From: Parapontixanthobacter aurantiacus
Lineage (GTDB): Bacteria > Pseudomonadota > Alphaproteobacteria > Sphingomonadales > Sphingomonadaceae
Reading direction: 5' to 3'
Assembly: GCF_009827635.1 (NCBI RefSeq)
Contig: NZ_WTYW01000001.1
Coordinates: 948,001 to 1,012,000 of the forward strand
DNA: 64,000 nucleotides
A program made the translations under genes and the position numbers. The notes under the pieces are model-generated. The model ran no database searches, was not told the origin of the DNA, and was given only the letters and a program-made list of their open reading frames with translations. This document shows positions 9,548-18,574 of the stretch, piece after piece; positions within the stretch are counted from its first letter, which is position 1, and each line of letters starts with the position of its first letter.

Positions 9548-10960
9548 ATGTCAGAGAGTTACGATGTCATCGTTCTCGGCTCCGGGCCGGGCGGCTATGT
9601 CGCGGCAATCCGTTGCGCCCAGCTCGGGTTGAAGACGGCAATCGTCGAGCGCGAGAAGCTGGGGGGCATCTGTCTCAACTGGGGCTGCATTCCGACAAAG
9701 GCACTGCTTCGCTCGGCGGAAATCAAGCACTACATGGACCACGCGAAGGACTACGGCCTCAAGGTTGCCGGTGCCATCGAGGCCGACCTTGAAGCCGTCG
9801 TGAAACGCAGTCGGGGCGTCGCGAAACAGCTCAATCAGGGCGTCACGCATCTGATGAAGAAGAACAAGATTGCCGTGCACATGGGCGAGGGCAGGTTGAC
9901 CAGCGCCACCACCCTTTCGGTGAAAGGTGACGACGGCGAGAAACAGCTGGAAGCGAAGCATATCATCGTAGCGACCGGCGCGCGGGCCCGCGATCTTCCC
10001 TTTGCGAAGGCCGACGGCAAGCGCGTATGGACCTATCGCGCCGCCATGACCCCGCCGGAAATGCCCGAAAAACTGCTGGTGATTGGATCGGGCGCGATCG
10101 GCATCGAGTTCGCCAGCTTCTATAACGACATGGGTTCGGATGTGACGGTCGTGGAGATGGTCGACCGCATCGTGCCGGTCGAAGACCACGAGGTCTCGGC
10201 GTTCCTCGAAAAGAGCCTCGTCAAGCAGGGTATGACAATCATGACCGGCGCCGGGGTCGAGGACATCTCGGTCTCGGACAGCGGGATCAAGGCGAAGATC
10301 AAGACGAAGGACGGCAAGGTCGCAGAAAGCGACTTCAGCCACGTCATCGTCGCCATCGGCATCGTGCCGAACACGGAAGACATCGGCCTCGACGATCTGG
10401 TCGAGATGGAACGTGGCTTCATCACGATCGACCCTTACGGGCGGACGAAGAGCAAGGGATTGTGGGCCATCGGCGACTGCACGCCCGGCCCGTGGCTCGC
10501 ACACAAGGCCAGCCACGAAGGCGTGACCGCAGCCGAGGCCATCGCAAGGGAACTTGGCAACAAGGACGTCCATCCACACCCGCTCGACCGGTCGAACATT
10601 CCCGGCTGTACCTATTGCCATCCCCAGGTTGCCAGCGTCGGGCTGACTGAGAAGGCGGCGAAAGATGCAGGGCGCGAGGTGAAGGTCGGAAACTTCCCAT
10701 TCATCGGCAACGGCAAGGCGATTGCACTGGGAGAAGCGGAAGGCTTCATCAAGACGGTGTTCGACGCGAAGACCGGGGAACTGCTCGGCGCCCACATGAT
10801 CGGGGTGGAAGTGACGGAACTCATTCAGGGCTATACGGTCGGCAAGCAATTGGAAACGACGGAGGCGGAACTGATGCAGACGGTCTTCCCGCATCCGACC
10901 TTATCAGAAATGATGCACGAAAGCGTGCTCGCGGCCTATGGAAAGGCGTTGCATATCTGA
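9548..10960 (+). CDS. lpdA: dihydrolipoamide dehydrogenase (E3)
   Basis: FAD-dependent oxidoreductase that reoxidises dihydrolipoamide in 2-oxo acid dehydrogenase complexes, passing electrons to NAD+. 470 residues: N-terminal FAD site (VLGSGPGGYVAA), redox disulfide C42/C47 in GGICLNWGCIPTKA, NAD site (VIGSGAIGIEFASF), second FAD contact (WAIGDCTPGPWLAHKA) and the catalytic dyad H449-E454 in FPHPTLSEMMHE. It lies 204 bases after pdhC. That gap holds no gene I can support, so lpdA may have its own promoter. Placement with pdhC suggests the PDH E3, though it may be shared with other complexes. Confidence 0.96.
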   Translation: MSESYDVIVLGSGPGGYVAAIRCAQLGLKTAIVEREKLGGICLNWGCIPTKALLRSAEIKHYMDHAKDYGLKVAGAIEADLEAVVKRSRGVAKQLNQGVTHLMKKNKIAVHMGEGRLTSATTLSVKGDDGEKQLEAKHIIVATGARARDLPFAKADGKRVWTYRAAMTPPEMPEKLLVIGSGAIGIEFASFYNDMGSDVTVVEMVDRIVPVEDHEVSAFLEKSLVKQGMTIMTGAGVEDISVSDSGIKAKIKTKDGKVAESDFSHVIVAIGIVPNTEDIGLDDLVEMERGFITIDPYGRTKSKGLWAIGDCTPGPWLAHKASHEGVTAAEAIARELGNKDVHPHPLDRSNIPGCTYCHPQVASVGLTEKAAKDAGREVKVGNFPFIGNGKAIALGEAEGFIKTVFDAKTGELLGAHMIGVEVTELIQGYTVGKQLETTEAELMQTVFPHPTLSEMMHESVLAAYGKALHI

Positions 10961-11065
10961 CCGCCCGGCGTTCCGCTGTCGGTTCGTCGCATTTTTCATC
11001 GTCTGGTCGTAAATGTCGAGAACCGTTGCCTTTCTCCGCGCGTTATTGGCGCAAGGAGAGAGACA

Positions 11066-11266
11066 ATGGAATTCGAAATTTTGGATGATCCGCAAGGCGA
11101 ACGCGACCGACCGGAAGGCGACCGGGACGGTGGCATCGTCGAGGATCATATCGCCCTGCGCAACCAGTCCTCGGTCGAACCGGAGGACTATCCAGAGGAA
11201 GAGCGCAAGGCGGAAAGCCTCGTGCCGAAGAAGGATGCCGACGAGAAGGACCGTCAGCCCGAGTAA
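11066..11266 (+). CDS. small highly charged hypothetical protein
   Basis: 66-residue protein, strongly acidic and rich in Glu, Asp, Lys and Arg, with almost no hydrophobic segment (starts MEFEILDDPQGERDRPEGD, ends KDADEKDRQPE). It is probably soluble and largely disordered. It is judged real because of a good ribosome site (AAGGAGAGAG) seven bases before ATG 11066 and compact placement between lpdA and tRNA-Ser. No family is recognised and no function is proposed. Confidence 0.6.
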   Translation: MEFEILDDPQGERDRPEGDRDGGIVEDHIALRNQSSVEPEDYPEEERKAESLVPKKDADEKDRQPE

Positions 11267-11276
11267 TCGGACCACA

Positions 11277-11366
11277 TGGCGGACAGGGTGGGATTCGAAC
11301 CCACGAAGGGCTTGCACCCTTGCTGGTTTTCAAGACCAGTGCATTCAACCGCTCTGCCACCTGTCC
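11277..11366 (-). tRNA. tRNA-Ser (anticodon UGA)
   Basis: Full cloverleaf on the minus strand, 90 nt including the encoded CCA (complement of 11277-11279). The acceptor stem GGACAGG pairs with CCTGTCC, the T arm is GGGTTCGAATCCC, and the anticodon stem CTGGT/ACCAG holds loop CTTGAAA with anticodon TGA. The long variable arm with GCAAGGGTGC and AAGCCCTTCG is typical of serine tRNAs. It reads UCA codons. Confidence 0.95.
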
Positions 11367-11484
11367 GTCCGGCGGTGCGCTAAAGCCGATAGGGCGCTTT
11401 GTCACGCGGAGATTGCCGAGTTCACCGAAGGTAAAGCGTCGTTCTCGCCTTTAACGATCGAACAGGTTCTGCCATGAGTAACAT

Positions 11485-12510
11485 ATGAAATTTCTACGCT
11501 CGCTCTTACCGCTTACTCTGGCATCCTTGGTCGGAACATCAGCCGCTCCCGCTTTCGCTCAGCAACCTAGTTTCGATGCTTATGTCGACAGCTTGGTTTC
11601 GCGGGCGCGTGCAGAAGGCGTCAGTGAAGCAACACTATCGCGAATGACTGCCGGATTGACGCCGAATTCACGCGTCATCGAACTCGATCGCGAGCAACCG
11701 GGTACGCCTTCGCGCCCCGACGTGTTTCCCTCGCTCCAGAATTATATCAACATTCACGTGAATGACGTCAGGATCAATAACGGTCGCGACGTCTATCGCA
11801 ATTCGCGTGGAACGGCGGACCGGATCGCGCGAGAATATGGCGTACCTGCGGAAATACTGGTCGCGATCTGGGGGCATGAGACAGCCTATGGGGCGGTTAC
11901 CGGCAGCTTCGACCTTGCCCGCGCCCTGGCGACGCTTGCCTGGGAAGGGCGTCGTCGCGAGTTGTTTGCATCGGAATTCGTTTCCCTGATGAAGGTCGCG
12001 GACAAGGGTTACCCTCGCGATCGGCTGCAGGGCAGTTGGGCGGGCGCATTCGGTAACCCGCAGTTCCTACCGAGCGTGTATCTTCGACTTGCCGCGGATG
12101 GCGATGGTGACGGGAGGGCCGATATCTTCAACAATCGCGCTGACACCCTTGCTTCCATAGCCAATTATTTCCGCGATGCTGGCTGGCGTCCCGGTCAGCC
12201 ATGGGGTGTTCGGGCAAGCCTTCCCGCCGGGTTCGATCCGTCCGATTACGAGACCGAACTGGTCGCCCCCGTATGCCCGCGCGTGCATAATCGGCACAGC
12301 CAGTGGAAGACCGTCGCAGAATGGCGCGACCTCGGCGTGACCCCGCAGCGGGCAATCGGCGACGACGTGTTCGCGTTCGTCTTTCAGCCCGACGGGACGG
12401 GGACGCCGGCTTACCTCCTAACGGGCAATTACCGTGCAATCCTCGAATATAATTGCTCCAATTACTATGCGATGAGCGTGGGTCTGTTGGCTGACGAAAT
12501 AGCGCGCTAA
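11485..12510 (+). CDS. lytic murein transglycosylase, MltB family
   Basis: 341-residue exported peptidoglycan hydrolase forming 1,6-anhydromuramyl ends. An N-terminal signal peptide ends near the Ala-rich APAFAQQ. No lipobox cysteine is seen, so it is likely soluble in the periplasm. The Slt35/MltB fold shows the catalytic glutamate in IWGHETAYGAV, the SWAGAFGNPQFLPS motif and an EF-hand-like calcium loop (DGDGDGRADIF), as in E. coli Slt35. The C-terminus ends YAMSVGLLADEIAR, typical of the family. dacA follows 9 bases downstream, making a cell-wall pair. Confidence 0.93.
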   Translation: MKFLRSLLPLTLASLVGTSAAPAFAQQPSFDAYVDSLVSRARAEGVSEATLSRMTAGLTPNSRVIELDREQPGTPSRPDVFPSLQNYINIHVNDVRINNGRDVYRNSRGTADRIAREYGVPAEILVAIWGHETAYGAVTGSFDLARALATLAWEGRRRELFASEFVSLMKVADKGYPRDRLQGSWAGAFGNPQFLPSVYLRLAADGDGDGRADIFNNRADTLASIANYFRDAGWRPGQPWGVRASLPAGFDPSDYETELVAPVCPRVHNRHSQWKTVAEWRDLGVTPQRAIGDDVFAFVFQPDGTGTPAYLLTGNYRAILEYNCSNYYAMSVGLLADEIAR

Positions 12511-12519
12511 AAGCGGCTT

Positions 12520-13692
12520 ATGGTCCGATTCTCGATTGCGACGCGCCTTTTCTGCGCTCTGTCCGCTCTGTCCTTGGCCTCGCAGATCCATGCGAAGGAC
12601 GAAGTGCGACCGGAGATACCTGCGCCTGAAGCAGCACCGATCGCGATGCTCTACGATCTACAGAGCGGCAGGACGCTCTTCCAGCGTGACGTCGATCGCC
12701 GTTTCGCGCCGGCCTCCATCACGAAGGTCATGACGACCTATGTCGCCTTTTCGAAGCTCAAGGAGGGCGATGCTTCTCTCCGGCAGCAAACCGGGGTCCG
12801 GCCGGAGACATTTCGCGAATGGAGCGGCAAGGGCTCGACAATGTATGTGCCGCATGATGCGGTCCTGACGCTCGACCAATTGCTCCACGGCATTACCACC
12901 GTGTCCGGAAACGATGCGTCGGTCATTCTTGCCGAAGCCATGGGGGGCTCCGTCGACAACTGGCTGGCCCTGATGAACGACAGCGCGCGCCGCATCGGCA
13001 TGAAGAACTCGCATTTCGGAACGCCGAACGGCTGGCCCGACGAAGGCAGAACCTTCACGACAGCGCGAGACCTCGTAACTCTCGGCAGTTCACTCCTGCG
13101 CGATTTCGGCGAAGAATATCGACATTTCTATGGGAAGCGGACCTATACCTATAACAATATCACGCAGAACAATCATGATCCGATTACCTCCAAGGTCGAT
13201 GGAGCCGACGGAATAAAGACCGGGTTCACCAATCAGGCTGGCTACGGCTTCTTGGGGACGGCCGAGCGCGAGGGAAGGCGGCTCATGATGGTCGTCGCAG
13301 CAAGCGACCGCGCGAATCTGCGCAACACGGCCGCGCGCAATCTCATCGAATGGGGATTTTTGGAGACGCGCAACAGGATGTTGTTCGCTCCTGCCGACCC
13401 GGTCGCCACGATACCAGTTCAGAATGGCGATACGCGCAGGCTGGACGTCGTCAGCGAACATGGCGTGTTCGCGACGCTGATGGAGGGCGAGGATCTGCGC
13501 GACGTGAAGCTCTCAATTCGCTACGCAGGGCCCGTTGTTGCCCCGATCGAAGATGGCGAACAGGTCGCCTGGCTCGACGTCTCGCACGGGACTGCCGCCA
13601 GCTACAGCATACCGCTCTATGCATCCCGTTCGGTCGATACGGCGAACCCCTTCGAGCGGATGTATAACGGTCTCGCGGGCCTTTTTTCGTGA
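12520..13692 (+). CDS. dacA: D-alanyl-D-alanine carboxypeptidase (PBP5/6 type)
   Basis: 390-residue low-molecular-weight penicillin-binding protein that removes the terminal D-Ala from peptidoglycan stem peptides in the periplasm. An N-terminal signal peptide ends near SQIHAKD. Active-site motifs are SxxK in PASITKVMTTY, SGN in TTVSGNDASV and KTG in GIKTGFTNQAG. The C-terminal PBP5-associated beta domain is followed by a likely amphipathic tail (ERMYNGLAGLFS) that would anchor it at the membrane. Its stop overlaps the GTG start of tmk, opening the tmk-holB-metG operon. Confidence 0.95.
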   Translation: MVRFSIATRLFCALSALSLASQIHAKDEVRPEIPAPEAAPIAMLYDLQSGRTLFQRDVDRRFAPASITKVMTTYVAFSKLKEGDASLRQQTGVRPETFREWSGKGSTMYVPHDAVLTLDQLLHGITTVSGNDASVILAEAMGGSVDNWLALMNDSARRIGMKNSHFGTPNGWPDEGRTFTTARDLVTLGSSLLRDFGEEYRHFYGKRTYTYNNITQNNHDPITSKVDGADGIKTGFTNQAGYGFLGTAEREGRRLMMVVAASDRANLRNTAARNLIEWGFLETRNRMLFAPADPVATIPVQNGDTRRLDVVSEHGVFATLMEGEDLRDVKLSIRYAGPVVAPIEDGEQVAWLDVSHGTAASYSIPLYASRSVDTANPFERMYNGLAGLFS

Positions 13693-14339
13693 CTTATCCT
13701 CAGGTTGGGAAAGGTTTTTTCATCGCTCTTGAAGGCGGCGAGGGAACGGGGAAAACGACGCAGGCCGGGCTGCTTGTCGAGGCATTAAGAGGAGCTGGCC
13801 AGGATGTCGTACATACGCGCGAACCAGGCGGAACGGAGGGGGCGGAGGCCATTCGCAAGCTGCTCCTCGATCCGCCCGCCGGGGGGTGGGGCATCAGAGC
13901 GGAGGCGCTCCTGTTTGCCGCTGCGCGTGCGGATCACGTCGACAAACTCATTGGACCTGCGTTGGCTGCCGGAAAATGGGTTGTCTGCGATCGCTTCATC
14001 GACTCGAGCCGCGCTTATCAAGGGCATGCCGGGTCTCTAGGAGACGAGCTAATCAGACAATTGCATTTGGCAGGAAGTACGGGGCTGCGTCCGGACGTGA
14101 CGCTCCTGTTCGATGTGAGCGACGTCAATGTGGCAGAGCGGCTTATGTCTCGCGATCGGGGGAGGAGCGATGCGATCGGAGGACGCGATCCGGCCTTCCA
14201 TGCACGGGTCCGCGAGGGATTTCGCAATCTGGCAGACGGAGATGACAGCGTCATTATTATCGATGGCAATGGCGCACCCGAACTCGTCCATCGCTCGGTC
14301 ATGGCAGCCTTGAAACCCTTTCTCGAAGAGCGCGACTGA
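13689..14339 (+). CDS. tmk: thymidylate kinase
   Basis: Phosphorylates dTMP to dTDP. 216 residues: P-loop GGEGTGKT at 16-23, DRFIDSS motif for dTMP binding, and a lid region with arginines (RDRGRSDAIGGRD). The GTG start at 13689 overlaps the dacA stop (GTGA), and the stop overlaps the holB ATG (TGATG), indicating coupled translation. The tmk-holB pairing is common in bacteria. Confidence 0.95.
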   Translation: MTYPQVGKGFFIALEGGEGTGKTTQAGLLVEALRGAGQDVVHTREPGGTEGAEAIRKLLLDPPAGGWGIRAEALLFAAARADHVDKLIGPALAAGKWVVCDRFIDSSRAYQGHAGSLGDELIRQLHLAGSTGLRPDVTLLFDVSDVNVAERLMSRDRGRSDAIGGRDPAFHARVREGFRNLADGDDSVIIIDGNGAPELVHRSVMAALKPFLEERD

Positions 14340-15289
14340 TGCTGCAGGGGCACGAGGAACCTTCGCGTCAATGGCAAGCTGCAGTCGGTTCAGACAAGTT
14401 GCATCATGCCTGGCTCCTTTCGGGACCGCGTGGGATTGGCAAGATGCACTTTGCCATAGAGGCTGGCCGCAAACTCGTTGGCGGTGACGCGCCAGCTACC
14501 GAACATCCCGACATTCACATCCTTTCGCAACTGCCGAAGGATGAGAAAGAGGATAAGAAGCGCGCCGAAGGAAAGCCGTTCGAGCGCAAGCGCAATATCG
14601 GCGTCGGCCAAGTGCGTTCGATGCAGAAGAGACTGACGACCCGGCCAACCTTGGGCGACAAACGGGTGATCATCATCGATGCTGCGGACGACATGGAACG
14701 ATCAGCCTCCAATGCGCTCTTGAAAAGCCTCGAGGAACCGCCCACCGGCAGCCATTTTCTCCTCGTTTCGCATCAGCCTTCGAAATTGCTTCCGACGATC
14801 CGCTCGCGCTGTCGAGTCTTGCGGTTTGCCGCGCTGAGCGAGGAGCAGCTTCGTCATGTATTGGCGAAGCAGGATGTCGACGCGACGCCCGAGGCGCTGG
14901 ACGCCGCCATCGAGGGAGCCAACGGATCGCCGGGACTGGCGCTTCAGCTGATCGCGCTAAAGCTGGGCGAAGTCCGAAAAGCGATGGCGCATATCCTCGA
15001 GGGCGGGGATCCGCATTTCGAAGCAAGAGCCGCTCTTGCAAATGCCATCGGGCAACGACCCGACCGCGAACGCCTGGCAGCCATCGTCTCTCTTGCAAGA
15101 TCGCTTCTGGCGAAGAACATGGCAAACGGTTCGAGAGAGGACTTTTCCTCTCGTCACACTGCCTATCTCGAATGCGAACGTCTGGCGGCGGAAATCGCGA
15201 CCTTCAACTACGATTCAGGTTTGCTCGCGATGGAGATCGGTAGCTTGCTTGCGAATGCCGCTCGTCCTACGAAGCGCCACTATGCCTGA
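14339..15289 (+). CDS. holB: DNA polymerase III subunit delta'
   Basis: 316-residue clamp-loader subunit. The AAA+ fold shows a degenerate Walker A (GPRGIGKMHFA, GKM instead of GKT), consistent with delta' not hydrolysing ATP, and the DAADDMERSASNALLKSLEE region that follows Walker B. The sensor-like SHQPSKLLPTIRSRCR motif is clear. The zinc-binding cysteines seen in many delta' and gamma subunits are not evident. The start overlaps tmk and the stop overlaps metG by 8 bases. Confidence 0.93.
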   Translation: MLQGHEEPSRQWQAAVGSDKLHHAWLLSGPRGIGKMHFAIEAGRKLVGGDAPATEHPDIHILSQLPKDEKEDKKRAEGKPFERKRNIGVGQVRSMQKRLTTRPTLGDKRVIIIDAADDMERSASNALLKSLEEPPTGSHFLLVSHQPSKLLPTIRSRCRVLRFAALSEEQLRHVLAKQDVDATPEALDAAIEGANGSPGLALQLIALKLGEVRKAMAHILEGGDPHFEARAALANAIGQRPDRERLAAIVSLARSLLAKNMANGSREDFSSRHTAYLECERLAAEIATFNYDSGLLAMEIGSLLANAARPTKRHYA

Positions 15290-16844
15290 CCCGTATTACA
15301 TCACTACCGCAATTAGCTATCCGAATGGTCCGCCGCATATCGGCCATGCGTACGAAGCCATCGCAGCTGACACGATTGCGCGGTTTCACAAACTACGGGG
15401 ACGCGAGGTTCGGTTCCAGACCGGTACGGACGAGCACGGCCTGAAGATGGCGCGTAAAGCGGAAGAGCAGGGCAAGACTGCGCGCGAATTGGCAGACGAA
15501 ATGTCGTCCAAGTTCAAGCATATGTGCGACGCTCTGCACATCGAATATGACCGGTTCATTCGAACGGTCGACGACGATCACCATCGTGCCAGCAAGGCAT
15601 TATGGGAGCGCATGGAAGCGCGCGGTGACCTCTATCTCGACCGATACGAAGGCTGGTATTCGGTCCGCGACGAAGCGTTCTACTACGAGAAGGAGCTGAT
15701 CGAGGGTGAGGGGGGCGAGCGCCTTTCTCCACAAGGTACGCCGGTAGAATGGACGACGGAGGAAAGCTGGTTTTTCCGCTTGTCCAAATATCGGGACGCG
15801 TTGCTCGAATTGCTGCGTGGCAACCCCGATTTTATAAGACCCGAACGTAGTCGCAACGAAATGATCGCATTTCTGGAAGGGGACTTGCGCGACCTTTCCG
15901 TCAGCCGCACCAGCTTCGATTGGGGCGTCAAGGTTCCGGGCAGCGAAAACCACGTCATGTATGTCTGGGTCGATGCGCTCACGAACTATCTGACGGGTCT
16001 TGGTTTTCCTGACGAAACAGATAATTGGCGTAAATTCTGGCCTGCCGATCTACATCTGATCGGCAAGGACATTGCGCGGTTCCACACGATTTACTGGCCG
16101 GCCTTTCTGATGAGCGCCGACCTGCCGCTACCCAAACAGGTATTTGCGCACGGTTTCGTCCTAAAGGGCGGGCAGAAGGAGTCCAAGTCCCTCGGAAACG
16201 TCAGCGACCCGCTTGAACTCGCCGAGATGTATGGGGTCGATACGCTTCGATATTTCCTGCTGCGCGAGATCTCCTTCGGCCAGGACGGCAATTGGTCGCA
16301 CGAAGCAATCGTGACGCGAACCAACGCGGAACTCGCGAACAGTTTCGGCAATCTCTGCCAGCGCGTTCTGTCGATGATCCATAAGAATATGGATGGCGCG
16401 CTTAGCGATTATTATTTCGATGGCGCCGACAGGACGCTCTTGACGATTGTTCAGCGGGCATGTCGCGACGAACTTCCCGAGGCGTTCGAGCAATTGAGGT
16501 TTTCGGTGGGTATCGAGGCTTGGCTGCGCGCCGTTTTCGCGTGCAACCAGTATGTCGACGAGCAGGCTCCGTGGGCGTTGAAGAAGAGCGATCCAACGCG
16601 CATGGCTGCGGTATTGCAGACATTGTTTATCGCAATCCGCGATCTTGCGATCGCAATTCAGCCCGTCATTCCTGAAAAGTCCAAACTCGTTCTCGACCAA
16701 CTCGGTATCGCATCGGAGCGCAGATCATATGACGATCTTCAGGACGAAAGCTGGTTCGGTGCGCTTGTCGCCAAGGGGCATATGATCGAAAAGCCGGCTC
16801 CCGTTTTTCCGCGCCTCGAGCTTTCTGAGGCGGTAGCCGCATGA
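15282..16844 (+). CDS. metG: methionyl-tRNA synthetase
   Basis: Class I synthetase, 520 residues. This is the short form without the C-terminal dimerisation domain, as usual in alphaproteobacteria. HIGH motif H19-I-G-H22 in NGPPHIGHAYE; FQTGTDEHGLKMARKA; DLHLIGKDIARFHTIYWPA. The second signature loop reads K299-E-S-K-S303 (GQKESKSLGN), where KMSKS is usual. The frame is open further upstream, but the ATG at 15282 gives the conserved N-terminus MPDPYYITTAISYPNG and overlaps the holB stop by 8 bases. The stop overlaps tatD (ATGA). Confidence 0.95.
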   Translation: MPDPYYITTAISYPNGPPHIGHAYEAIAADTIARFHKLRGREVRFQTGTDEHGLKMARKAEEQGKTARELADEMSSKFKHMCDALHIEYDRFIRTVDDDHHRASKALWERMEARGDLYLDRYEGWYSVRDEAFYYEKELIEGEGGERLSPQGTPVEWTTEESWFFRLSKYRDALLELLRGNPDFIRPERSRNEMIAFLEGDLRDLSVSRTSFDWGVKVPGSENHVMYVWVDALTNYLTGLGFPDETDNWRKFWPADLHLIGKDIARFHTIYWPAFLMSADLPLPKQVFAHGFVLKGGQKESKSLGNVSDPLELAEMYGVDTLRYFLLREISFGQDGNWSHEAIVTRTNAELANSFGNLCQRVLSMIHKNMDGALSDYYFDGADRTLLTIVQRACRDELPEAFEQLRFSVGIEAWLRAVFACNQYVDEQAPWALKKSDPTRMAAVLQTLFIAIRDLAIAIQPVIPEKSKLVLDQLGIASERRSYDDLQDESWFGALVAKGHMIEKPAPVFPRLELSEAVAA

Positions 16845-17620
16845 TGCTGGTCGACAGCCATTGTCACCTTGAATACGAAGGCTTGGCAGAACGACAGGAT
16901 GACGTCTTACAGAATGCCCGATCGGCAGGAGTTACAGCGTTCCTCAACATCAGTACCAAGCGCAGCGAGTGGGACCGGGTTTGCGAAACGGCGACCTGCA
17001 AGGACGGCGTCTGGGCCAGCGTCGGCATTCATCCTCATGAGGCGGACGAACACCGCGATCTCGCGAGGAGCGACCTGAAGTCTGCGACGGACCATCCTCC
17101 CGTCATTGGCATCGGTGAAACCGGCCTCGACTACTATTACGAACATTCGGACAGAGAAACGCAGAAGTCGTTGTTTCGCATGCATATTGACGTTGCTCGC
17201 GAGACTCGGCTGCCGCTAATCATTCATACGCGTGATGCTGAGGACGATACGCTCGACATTCTTCGGACCGAGATGGAGCAGGGCGCCTTTCCCGCGATCA
17301 TCCACTGCTTCACCGCTTCCGCAGGGTTCGGGCAAAGCGTTCTCGATTTGGGTTTGTCGATCTCCTTATCGGGCATCGTGACGTTCAAGAACGCCAAACC
17401 GTTGCAGGAATTCGCGAGGATCATTCCGGCAGATCGGCTGCTCGTGGAAACCGACAGCCCATTTCTGGCGCCCGTTCCGAACCGCGGCAAAACCTGCGAG
17501 CCGGCCTTTGTCAGCGACACGGCCCGCTTCCTCGCTGACTTGCGAAACGAAACCATCGAACAACTTGCGGAAACGACGACCGCCAACTTTTTCCGCCTGT
17601 TCGCGAAAGCGCAAAGGTGA
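16841..17620 (+). CDS. tatD: TatD family metal-dependent hydrolase
   Basis: 259-residue TIM-barrel amidohydrolase with the metal-binding H7-x-H9 in VDSHCHLEYEG, GIHPHEADEH, GIGETGLDYYYEHS and the C-terminal ETDSPFLAPVP aspartate. Characterised TatD proteins are Mg-dependent DNA exonucleases or related deacylases. The usual neighbour of metG in this type of operon. ATG 16841 overlaps the metG stop; a second ATG directly follows (16844). The stop overlaps the GTG of the next gene. Confidence 0.93.
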   Translation: MMLVDSHCHLEYEGLAERQDDVLQNARSAGVTAFLNISTKRSEWDRVCETATCKDGVWASVGIHPHEADEHRDLARSDLKSATDHPPVIGIGETGLDYYYEHSDRETQKSLFRMHIDVARETRLPLIIHTRDAEDDTLDILRTEMEQGAFPAIIHCFTASAGFGQSVLDLGLSISLSGIVTFKNAKPLQEFARIIPADRLLVETDSPFLAPVPNRGKTCEPAFVSDTARFLADLRNETIEQLAETTTANFFRLFAKAQR

Positions 17621-18384
17621 AGCTCATCATGCTAGGGTCGGGTACCTCGACCGGCGTTCCCAGGATCGGAAACGACTGGGGCGACTGCGATCCGAACGAG
17701 CCGCGAAATCGACGCACACGCGTATCCATCATAGTCGAAAATTCGCTCGGCAAGCGAGTGCTGATCGATACTTCTCCCGATCTCCGGCAGCAATTGCTTG
17801 CGAACGATATCGACCGCGTCGATGCCGTCCTCTGGACACATGATCACGCAGATCACTGTCACGGAATCGATGATTTGCGCCCGATGAGATACGGTCGTTC
17901 CAACGCTTTGCCGGGATATGCCAGCGCGGCCACGGCGAAGCGACTGAAGGCGCGTTTCAATTACATCTTTGCCGGTCAATACGGTTATCCCACGCTGGTA
18001 GATCTTTCCACTCTCGACAATGTCAGGCTGGTCGCAGGATTTGGCCTGGCTCATTGCGAGATGCCGCATGGCGGTATGGACAGCACGGCATTCCTTCTGG
18101 AATATGACGGAAAGACAATAGGTTATGCGACGGACTTCAACGCGATAACACCGTCGATGGTCGATGTATTGAAAGGCGCCGACATTCTGGTTTCCGATTG
18201 CCTGCGCCGGGATCCGCATCCGACACATGCGCATCTTGATCTTGCGCTTGAACTCGGTCGAAAGACGCGTGCGAAGAAATTAGTCCTGACGCATCTCGAC
18301 AAGAGCATGGATTACGCGACTTTGAAGTCGGAAATCCCGAAGAACGTCATCGTCGGTTACGACGGTCTGGAAATTGCTGCATGA
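17617..18384 (+). CDS. MBL-fold metallo-hydrolase, PhnP-like
   Basis: 255-residue metallo-beta-lactamase-fold hydrolase. Metal motif H75-D-H-A-D-H80 (WTHDHADHCHGIDD), an early GSGTSTGVPRIG typical of the PhnP/RNase Z-like phosphodiesterase branch, and later metal ligands around GYATDFN and SDCLRRDPHPTHAHLD. Conserved in position after tatD in many alphaproteobacteria, where its substrate is not established. GTG start overlapping the tatD stop (GTGA). Confidence 0.92.
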   Translation: MKLIMLGSGTSTGVPRIGNDWGDCDPNEPRNRRTRVSIIVENSLGKRVLIDTSPDLRQQLLANDIDRVDAVLWTHDHADHCHGIDDLRPMRYGRSNALPGYASAATAKRLKARFNYIFAGQYGYPTLVDLSTLDNVRLVAGFGLAHCEMPHGGMDSTAFLLEYDGKTIGYATDFNAITPSMVDVLKGADILVSDCLRRDPHPTHAHLDLALELGRKTRAKKLVLTHLDKSMDYATLKSEIPKNVIVGYDGLEIAA

Positions 18385-18551
18385 ACGAACATCAGATCGT
18401 GTCGTTGGTTGCGCTGCTAGGATTTCTAATCCTGGCTGGCAGCGCGCTTATCGGCCATCGATTGTCGTGGAAGCGCGGCGTGGTCATGGCAACAGGGTGG
18501 CTCGCGATTTTCGCTATCGTATTCCTATTCTTCAATCTCATAGCGGGTTGA
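18381..18551 (+). CDS. small two-helix membrane protein
   Basis: 56-residue protein beginning MNEHQIVSLVALLGFL, with two predicted transmembrane helices (about residues 7-24 and 34-54) separated by a short basic loop (GHRLSWKRG). The ATG overlaps the stop of the MBL hydrolase gene (ATGA), the same coupling used throughout this operon, which supports it as a real gene. No family or function is recognised. Confidence 0.65.
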   Translation: MNEHQIVSLVALLGFLILAGSALIGHRLSWKRGVVMATGWLAIFAIVFLFFNLIAG

Positions 18552-18574
18552 CGCGCCCATCTTTTATTTAACAT

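Noticed and set aside
9551-10894. Long minus-strand open frame of 447 codons
   Set aside because: Antisense to lpdA; no domain is seen and composition is that of a shadow frame.
15036-15281. 82-residue N-terminal extension of MetRS
   Set aside because: It lies inside holB and has no MetRS similarity; ATG 15282 gives the conserved N-terminus.
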